Of a stretch of 64,000 bases of DNA, positions 56,500 through 64,000 are shown piece after piece. Each line of letters begins with the position of its first letter. Within the stretch, counting starts at the first letter, position 1. The DNA comes from Rosa chinensis. Its lineage: Eukaryota > Streptophyta > Magnoliopsida > Rosales > Rosaceae. Both the position numbers and the translations under genes were made by a program. The notes under the pieces are model-generated. The model did not search any database, was not told where the DNA came from, and saw nothing but the letters and a program-made list of their open reading frames with translations. The stretch lies in NCBI RefSeq assembly GCF_002994745.2, contig NC_037090.1:18774001-18838000 (forward strand), read 5' to 3'.

Positions 56500-57520
56500 A
56501 TCACCCCACTTCTATTCAAGGTTGAAACTAACAGGATAGAATCGATTTCAATATCAATGTCAGACCATCCTTGGTGAATACCAAGTAACAAGCTCGCCCT
56601 ATATGCTCAACCTCCATATTAAAGGCGGAATGAGCATGTACAAACGACCTAGCTAAAGCCGTGACTCCCAAACCTTTATCATCTCTTACCACAACAGCAC
56701 AACCCAAATTCCTCCACTACCATCACTAGCACAAAAGGCACCATCAGTGTTAATTTTGAGTTGACCCCTTGGTGAATCTTGTCACGGGCCTCTTTGGCAT
56801 AGTAGAATGCTTGACATGAGATCTGTCACACAAATTATTGGCAGACCCCCTAGCAACAAAGATGGGATCAAAATTCTCTCCCTTCTACAACACTGTTCCG
56901 TGCATTCCATATAGCCCATAGCCCAGTAACAATTTTAGCTGCAGTTCCATTTTATCCATTAAATCAAACAACAAATCCCGGATGGTAATTGACTTATGCT
57001 GTACTGGCCGAAAAAGGAAGGGACCAGAAGAGATCAAGGGCAGGGCAATTTTTAAACAAGTGTACGAATGCAGAATTACAGAGTACACACATGTGCTGTG
57101 GTAGAGGTATTTTTCTAAGTGCAAGTGTTGTGCGTGTAGGGACAATATCACGCAGCAATCTCCATAAGAATAGACGAGGGACAATATCACGCAGCAATCT
57201 CCATAAGAATAGACGAACCTTTGGTGGAACATTCAGCCTCCACAATGCGCCCCGATATTTACTAAGAACACCCGGCTTTGTACAAGAAGTTGAGGCTTGG
57301 TTCATGTGATTGCGGGTGAGTCCCGTAGAACAAAATACCCACTCTTGACGTTATACTCGCCCTTACGATCATAGTGCCACACCAGTCAATCCTCCGAACA
57401 ACGAATACCAAAAGGAATACTAGCAATTAAATTCCACTGGTGTAAACAATTCCTCCAGTAGATGCATCTGCCAAACTCGTTCTGCAGGATCAATCAGGTT
57501 GGAGAATGGTATCCGTTATC
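56500..57520 (-). mobile_element. LINE remnant: zinc-binding RT domain and decayed RNase H
   Basis: On the minus strand: VWHYDRKGEYNVKSGYFVL (about 57320-57380), LWRLNVPPKVRLFLWRLLRD, ALRKIPLPQHMCVLCNSAFV and HLFKNCPALDLFWSL (frame 56994-57305). These form the zf-RVT domain found after RT in plant L1 elements, with W-K-L-x-x-P-x-K-x-x-x-F-x-W-R and the Cys/His positions. Further on, in broken frames, are RNase H-like pieces (RASLLLGIHQGWSDIDIEID, about 56535-56600). A 39-bp tandem duplication lies inside. RT and endonuclease are absent. Confidence 0.8.
57139..57216 (-). repeat. Perfect 39-bp tandem duplication inside the LINE zinc-binding domain
   Basis: Units 57139-57177 and 57178-57216 are identical. 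The length is a multiple of three, so the frame repeats RLFLWRLLRDIVP twice. Confidence 0.95.
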
Positions 57521-58816
57521 AGGTTAGTTCAGGGACATCCATTTCAGTTTTGACCGCACTTTTGTGCCTATGTTTGTAACGTGTAGTAATGTCGAGTTAG
57601 CTTACACTGCAGGGTGGCTTTTTTGTTCCTGAACAAGTTATATCACCTTTGTATTCTTGTACCCTGTGATCTGTGAGGAAACACATATATAGATATCAAA
57701 GAATAATCTTGATTAGTTCGGTCTTTTATAAAAAAAGAAAGAAAGAAAGAAAGAATATTCAGGTTACTTTTCATGCATGGTATAAGTATATAACTAACTC
57801 TGGTGTAATTTTAATAATTTCAGATAAATTTAGTTTAGCATGGCTCCCATATGCTATGAATATATGATGGATTGCAATCTAAGCAAGAAACTTTGAAAGA
57901 TGAAGAATCCGTAAAGAGAAATTAGTTCAAACACCAACCCACTTAATATTGATTCCACTCTATTGCTCCATCAATCCACCCCCCATGAGGCCATGACCCA
58001 CGCCCACCTATCTCTAATCTCTCTTCTCCATCATTTTCCTAAGCCCGCAAAACACTCCTTTTCCTCTCACAATTGAATTATTGAAGAAAGTAAAGCATTC
58101 AAAACATGACCCCGATCATGGCATAGTTTATAAAGTTCGAATTAATTAAGGTGGATAACGAGCACGATCACATAGCTAGCTAGTTTAAGTCAAAGTGGAC
58201 ATTAATAACAAGACAAGCTATGCGGCTTTGCTTACGGATGCAACCAAGTCACAAAAATGTAGATGGGTGGCAGATTGGGTTGCTATGTTTGAACGGCATC
58301 TTAAGTCTTGGTTAAGATCATATAGATAATGCCACTTTTGATGATGTCGTGCCATCTTTAAACAGTGGTAGCTAAGTTTAACAGTGTTTGAGTTCCACCT
58401 AGTTAGAGCAACTCCTACATATGTAGCTCAATCGGTTTTATCCAAAACGCTATATTTTTTTATGAAAGACGAATGTAATGCTTATTCATAAATGATTATC
58501 GAGAATATGCAGTCAAAGCATTACATAGATCAAGGTCTAATAGCCCATGTCAACAAAATGCATTGCTTATTTGGCATGAAAAACAAAAAAAGAAATAAAA
58601 GAAATAAGAAGTAAATAATACCATTAGGGTCCAACTCAATGTACTCTAAAACAAGAAAAATAAAAAAACACCTGAGAAAGAAAACTTGAGCGTTTTCATG
58701 CTTTCATACGTCAACCCTTGCCAACGAACATAATTGTGGTACAAGAAGTTGACATGTTCTTGCAGAAATTTGCACCACAAAGATCATACAGAAAGACATC
58801 AAACTGCTATACAACC
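57521..58816. other. Intergenic, no gene seen
   Basis: AT-rich sequence; a short AAAG microsatellite near 57735-57755. Nothing else was recognised. Confidence 0.4.
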
Positions 58817-59197
58817 CTAAATGGTTGCGTCATCCTCCAACTTTGTTGAAGGAAGCTTCCTCATTGCAGGAATTGCCACAGTCCTCTCCTCGTTTGGAAC
58901 TTCCTTAACCTTATTCCTAGCTCCCCTAGGACGAATCTCTTCCTTTTTGGTGCAACAATATCCGCCATAGCTCTTGTGGTGGGAGAGTGGCATAGAATTG
59001 ATAGAAGGATCCAAGCCAGCACATGACTTGCATGCTCCGAACTCGCATCCACCGCAGCCTCCTTTTCCTGACAAAAACCTAGGCACTGGAGCCAGTGTTG
59101 CCTCCACCCACAAAGGCTGCTCCTCTGTTGGAAGTACAACCACCAACCTCCTGTCCTTAGAACCAAAATTGCTAGAAAACTGCATATTGTAGAACAA
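58817..59197 (-). CDS. Unidentified small cysteine-rich open reading frame (126 codons)
   Basis: The frame from MFYNMQFSSNFGSKDRRLVV contains LSGKGGCGGCEFGACKSCAG, then SYGGYCCTKKEEIRPRGARN and a charged C-terminus. The spacing C-x2-C-x4-C-x2-C is metal-site-like, with a further CC pair. Several prolines and no stop over 126 codons make it worth noting, but an overlapping frame of 101 codons is open on the same strand, no promoter or family was recognised, and it lies among transposons. It could be a real small gene, a captured gene fragment or chance. Confidence 0.35.
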   Translation of the reverse strand: MFYNMQFSSNFGSKDRRLVVVLPTEEQPLWVEATLAPVPRFLSGKGGCGGCEFGACKSCAGLDPSINSMPLSHHKSYGGYCCTKKEEIRPRGARNKVKEVPNEERTVAIPAMRKLPSTKLEDDATI

Positions 59198-59770
59198 TTA
59201 ACCTAAAAGAAAATGCTAGAGGCTAGGAAAACTGGACCTAAAAACCATAGAAAGAGGTAACGTAGGTGTAGTGGTTTTGACCACCACCATCGCACGATAG
59301 AATTTTCAAGGGCTGGCGATCATTTTGATTAGGGCAATCATGAATGAGTCGTTGTTGAACTCGCGTTTGATGTTCATACGAGCCGCCATGAAAAACCTAG
59401 AAGCCAACCTATTTGGGACCAGTCAGGCTAGAACTACAGACCATATGCCTTTCCTAATTGTACTGAGGACAAGCATTGTTGCAATGCAGGTTTCCCTAGA
59501 TACAAGCATGCATGTCATGGTGTTGGAATTGCTTTGTAGTGAGGGTTGGGTAATGCAATAACAATTAATGGTGTCACAAGTCGGCAAGTCGCAACAATTG
59601 ACTCTTTGTGGAACAAATGATTTAGTGCATGCCGTTGATCTGCAATAACAATTGATCCAATGCAGTAATAGTTTTATAGAATTTTCTTGTAAATTATGAT
59701 TTATTCTTGGAATTGATAATTATAGTTGGATGCGACGCGGCTTTGCGGCAAAGACATACATGAAGCGGCT
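59198..59770. other. Gap, no gene seen
   Basis: Open frames are present but show no motif. Confidence 0.35.
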
Positions 59771-61318
59771 ATTGCCACCCTATCATTTACTTTATTCACC
59801 CTACTTGCTCATTACACCCTACATTTTAGTTTCAATTATTAAATTTACTTAACTAACCCATTTTTCTTTCTAGAAATATCCTTATATGACATATCCAATT
59901 AAAAAAGATTTTTTTTTTTTATAACGAAAATCTCTCATTTAATTTATACCAATAACAAAACTAAAATATATTAAAGTTTTGTACTAAAATCATAATGAGA
60001 GTTTCTATTGGGACCTCCAAATCTGCTCACTTGACCTCACTCTATTTTGAATTATTAAATGACATATATAGCCTACTATAAAATGACTATTAAGGACAAT
60101 AATTATACCAAAAAAATTGTTATATTTATTTTCTCTAGACTTTCCAATTCAATAATATTATATTACATTCTTTATTATTTTCCCTATCTATTTTCATTTT
60201 CCAATTTCACTACATACTCATTAAAGTATTCATATATATTTAATAAGAAATAAAACTATGATTAAGATAAAAATGTATGATATGCATATTGAACGCATAT
60301 TGGTCAGGGAGAACAAAATAAATTGTATTATGACCTAAATCTAAATCTATCCATTATATTTGCAAAAAGAAGAAAAAAATAGAGCTAGCAAATAAAAATA
60401 AATAAAAAAATATTTAAATAATTAATCATGCGGTACAGAAAATAGAGAAACATTAAGTAAAAATGATTAATCTGTTTTTTTTTTGCACAGCTAAAAAGAA
60501 AAAGTAAATAAAAAAAATCACATAATAGTTCATGTTATTTTATTTTTATTAATTTTTAAAACTCAATACCTTGTGTTTGATTTTTTTTATTGGATAAGAG
60601 ATTTATGTTGTCTGATTAAGGAATGGAGATGTAATTAAGATTTATAGAGTAATTAAATCATTGAAATGACTAACTTTTTTATTATAAAGATCTTAGTTTG
60701 TTTGTAAATTATATGTGTGAGGTTATTTGAGGAACTTTAGTGAGGTTTAATGAGAAAATTTAGTATTTAAAAATTTGATAGGAGGTGTAAAAAGCATAGA
60801 GGTCAAGTGAGTAAATTTGGAGGTTCCAATAGAAAAACTCAATCATAATCTGATTTACTTCCCTTTTTTTTTTTTTTTTTTTACAGTATCAATGTTCATC
60901 TATTTCATTCCATATCAAAAGATTAGTAAGTTAACAACTATAAGCAATGAAGAAAAGATTGATTTTTTTTTTTACTTTCAGCGTTCATAAAGAATATTGC
61001 AAAGATTTTGACGAAGTTAACACTAATGGTTTTGTAAATTGTATAACGAATTAACTATGAGGAGAGAACAAAAGGACAAAAAAATAAGTAGTAAATTCAA
61101 ATTTGGATGGAGAAGAAGAAAATTAATGTTATCCAACGAGAAATTAAGTAGTCTTTGTATTTAATTAATTGGTTATGTATTTAGTTTTATTTACAAATTT
61201 AGATTTTAGAAAATTAGTGTACTTATTAGTCATTTTGCACTTGGGTAATATAGTCTTTCAATAATTCAAATGTTTGTAGGGTGAACTAAGAAAATGGTAG
61301 GGTGGCAATAGCCGCACC
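59771..61318. mobile_element. Outer TIR element (MITE-like), AT-rich, non-coding
   Basis: GCGGCTATTGCCACCCTATC at 59773 and its near-complement ending at about 61315 form inverted repeats of about 40 bp (also ATTCACCCTAC). The interior is AT-rich and non-coding and contains another element. The ends and target duplication could not be fixed. Confidence 0.65.
59988..60849. mobile_element. Inner MULE-like MITE with perfect 9-bp target duplication
   Basis: The element proper is 59997-60840. The duplication aatcataat is exact at 59988-59996 and 60841-60849. Inverted ends share TTCTATTGG-ACCTCCAAAT and CTCACTTGACCTC, about 45 bp. Non-coding and AT-rich; inserted in the outer element. Confidence 0.85.
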
Positions 61319-62527
61319 CTAAATAGTATTTCTTAATTGATGTTAATGGGTCATGTTGGCCTTGACAAACGGGCGGTACAGTGGTAGTATAAACTCAGTT
61401 TGGTTCATGTACTCTACATCTTGAAAACTGATTCTATAAGCTGTGGAGTTGCGGTTCTATGGTAGAGTATAAGTTGTCAAATTGAGATTGTCTTGATTAA
61501 GAGATTTTTGCCTCTATTATTTTGGTTTAGGAATATTTCTTGTAGATCTATGACCCCTATGACCAATGTGAAATTATTATTATTAGTATTATTTTTTTAA
61601 TCAATCCGTCAATAGTTGTCATTACTCAAACCAGAATGACCATTATATACCCCTTCGCTGTCATTAGCCAATAACGAGACAGACAAGAGGTTGTGGAGGT
61701 ATCACGATGATACACAAGTATAGACTGCTCATTATACATTCAGTGCTCACTTAATTAAGCAAGCCTATAAACTAAAGTGGCAAATAGGTAAAACTATACT
61801 CATTAGCGCTTATTAAGAACTAACAAGCATAGATCCATGGAAAAGTAGAAAATTATTAGAAAACAAGAACTAAACTAAAACTAAAATAGAGGCCCAAAGG
61901 ACAGCCAGCCTAGGCCCAGCCATAACCACTCTCCACATCCTGCGCCTTCACGTTCTATGCACATTTGAAGAACACTGCCCTGCGACCCTCCACCGACGCC
62001 ACCGCACTGACTTGCCACAAACCGCTTTCATGCTTTAGGAAAAACCAGTATCTCTTGCCACCACCGAGAGGACGAAGGCCATTATGCAACACAGGCTAAC
62101 CCGAACCCCAAATGGGTAAGGATCTCCGCATCAAAGCCGACATAAACCTCATCAATGGTGATCGCATAGTCACTGTCGTTTGGAACGTAATCCAGTCCGC
62201 TGCTGCCCTCGCCTTCCCTGAAACCTGCTTCCACGAAACATCCAGCCATAGAGCTATCTCAATCCGAATAGCCCCAGCCACTATTGTCATACCGCAAGCA
62301 AAGTAATTTCGGAGGTCTAGACCATTTGTCAACCGTTCGATAGCATCACAATTACGTTGAGGGAACGTCGGGGCGCCACCAAATGAGAGCTAAAGATTTC
62401 GCAACGCCGCAAACCTTAGTTTTCTTGAGAATTAGTATAAGGGTTTTTCCCCCTTTCTTTCTTCCCTAATCGACAACCTACCAATGTAAAATTAGTGTGC
62501 TAAGTAGGTTTATCAAATTGGGTTATT
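61319..62527. other. Gap, no gene seen
   Basis: A GC-richer block (61900-62400) carries short frames on both strands without motifs. It could be a decayed retroelement piece, but nothing supports a call. Confidence 0.35.
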
Positions 62528-62699
62528 AAGTATAATTTATTCCACCCTGTGGCCCTGAACCTAAGTTGATTAAACACCAAGGTTCGTGCGTCTAAGGTGC
62601 AGTGATTAGTACGGCTACGCTTGAATACACGCATGAGGGTGTGTGTGGTTAGTACTGTCGTCCAAATCTCAAAAAAAAAAAAAAAAAGTATAATTTATT
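62528..62699 (+). mobile_element. SINE with poly-A and 14-bp target duplication
   Basis: The bases aagtataatttatt occur at 62528-62541 and 62686-62699. Between them is a body of about 130 bp ending TCCAAATCTC and about 17 A. It has no coding sequence, and GTGCAGTGATTAGTACGGCT could be a worn pol III A-box region. The tail is shared with 39850-39907. Confidence 0.82.
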
Positions 62700-63864
62700 T
62701 TTTAAAAATAAAATATGCAAAATATTAATTACATTAATTAGGATCCAAGATAAGATCATCAATACGAAGGTAAGCTTGAAGATTCTGTCCCTACTAATAA
62801 GGCAAAGGCATCGCCGAAATGAGGTTGTTCACATTTCACAAAACATATCTACACCCGAATCAATCAAATCAATACCAAACCCTTGAACTCTCCCTCCCAA
62901 ATTCCCTGATATTCTCTTATTTGTTGCACACGGCACGCTAAATTAACCCTAACCGATCCAGTAAATCTGCAAAATTTACAAAACAACCCAGACTGTAAAA
63001 AAGTAAATTACAATTCCCTCCCTAGTCGTCTTCCTGTTTTCTTAAACCATAAGAAAAAAGCGGAGTCCTTCTCCCTAACGCTCCTTACCAAATTCAATGT
63101 ATACAGCGAGGAATCCAAACGCAACAAAAAAAAAATCGTCACCTTTAATCCCCCTCACACCTAACACTCTAACAGAACAAACCAGGACCACGTCAAAAAT
63201 GATCGGCACCATTAAATCGGCCACGCGTTCCCAATAAGGGTGTGCCGACTCCACTTTCCCCCCGTCACCTTTTTTTCCCTACTGGAGAAAGGCGTCCAGC
63301 CTGTCCCTCGCATCACTCCAATTCCCGAAATCAATTTAATTTCTTAATCCGAGATTATTATTCTAATTTGTCCCTTTTCGCCGTTCCTTCACCCATTACC
63401 CCCAATTTTAAATAAATATTTATTCCTCCTCTCACCTTCTCGATAATTCTTCCACCTTAAGATTCTCGCTTTAACTCCTCCCCCCCTCCTCCTCCCCCTT
63501 ATTCTTATCCCATTCCCTTCTCCCCGTACTTTCCCCAATTCTCTCAAACCCTCTCAGGTACCAATATCTCTCTCTCTCCTCTATTTTTTTATTCTTCATA
63601 ATATTTTTGTTGGTGTTCAGATGCGAGATTTGATTTCGGTTTTTGTAAATTAGTTTCGGATCCCTCTTTTCTGTTTTTTGATTTTTTTTTTTTCGTTTGA
63701 TAGTTTGACCGGAAGATTTGAATTTGTCGTAATTTTTTTGTGAATTTTTTTTTTTGGTTGATTTCAGATCAGCGTTTCGCAGATCGATCTAGGCGATCTA
63801 ATATTCGGTGGGATTTCTGGTTCGAATTTTGAAGAGATATTGAAGCAGAGCAGAGAGTCTCGAG
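62700..63864 (+). promoter_or_regulatory. Promoter and 5' UTR of the stress-associated protein gene, with a leader intron
   Basis: The stretch 63400-63560 is pyrimidine-rich leader with AATAAATATTTATT upstream (about 63408). A 5' UTR intron fits 63558-63767 (CTCTCAG|GTACC ... GATTTCAG|ATCAGC). Leader introns are common in plant A20/AN1 genes and often raise expression. The transcription start was not determined. 62700-63400 shows nothing else. Confidence 0.6.
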
Positions 63865-64000
63865 ATGGCGGAAGAGCACAGATGCCAAGCACCAGAAGGT
63901 CACCGTCTCTGCGCTAACAACTGCGGATTCTTCGGCAGCCCGGCCACCATGAATCTCTGCTCCAAATGTTACAGAGACTTTTGCCTCAAGGAGCAACAGG
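63865..64000 (+). CDS. A20/AN1 zinc-finger stress-associated protein, N-terminal part (runs off the window)
   Basis: From the ATG at 63865 the frame reads [40 protein letters not shown] and LKEQQ to the edge. This is the A20 zinc finger (C-x4-C-x11-C-x2-[21 protein letters not shown]) at the N-terminus of plant SAP proteins, which also carry a C-terminal AN1 finger. SAPs act in abiotic-stress responses, some as ubiquitin-binding or E3 ligase-like proteins. The start is supported by the intron-containing leader and by family length. The AN1 part lies outside the window. Confidence 0.93.
   Translation, partial: MAEEHRCQAPEGHRLCANNCGFFGSPATMNLCSKCYRDFCLKEQQ

Noticed and set aside
62096..62332. 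Overlapping frames on both strands near 62.2 kb as a small gene
   Set aside because: Neither frame shows a motif or start context; both are of similar length, as expected by chance in a GC-richer block.

Overview
The window is nuclear DNA from a flowering plant, almost certainly a eudicot. It has spliced genes with GT-AG introns, plant-type protein families, Copia and plant L1-type retroelements, and non-autonomous Mutator-like (MULE), hAT and PIF/Harbinger transposons with intact target-site duplications. The repeat style (TRIM units, Pack-type elements) would suit Rosaceae, but this is a weak inference.

Host genes. Five conventional genes are visible: a GDSL esterase/lipase (7.2-9.0 kb, minus), a uridine ribohydrolase of the URH1 type (15.6-19.0 kb, minus), the TFIID subunit TAF12 (23.2-27.2 kb, minus), a SLC35F-type membrane transporter (46.1-49.6 kb, minus) and the first exons of an A20/AN1 stress-associated protein running off the right edge (63.9 kb, plus). 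Exon models for the four complete genes were built by hand and stay in phase to a stop, giving about 366, 342, 543 and 336 residues. They are unrelated housekeeping or stress genes and do not form a pathway.

Mobile DNA, left to right. A Copia gag-pol (1-4.7 kb, minus) carries one frameshift, and a TRIM unit sits at its primer-binding site. An old LINE (9.3-15.3 kb, plus) is split by a younger antisense LINE with an 18-bp duplication. A degenerate plant-mobile-domain gene (28-31.4 kb, minus) lies antisense upstream of a plus-strand Gypsy-like polypurine tract and LTR. From 36 to 57 kb is a dense DNA-transposon zone: two hAT remnants, four MULE-like elements (three with perfect 9-bp duplications), a PIF/Harbinger element and LINE fragments. 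At 59.8-61.3 kb one MITE lies inside another, and there is a SINE at 62.5 kb.

Main observation. At least three DNA transposons within 15 kb carry pieces of recognisable host genes: a MULE with an LEA_2 (NDR1/HIN1-like) fragment, a PIF/Harbinger element with a CYP72A cytochrome P450 exon next to the last third of its own transposase, and a MULE with the start of the kinetochore gene NDC80. This looks like a local hotspot of gene-fragment capture by different superfamilies. No CRISPR, operon-like or viral system was seen. All identifications are from reading; no database search was possible.
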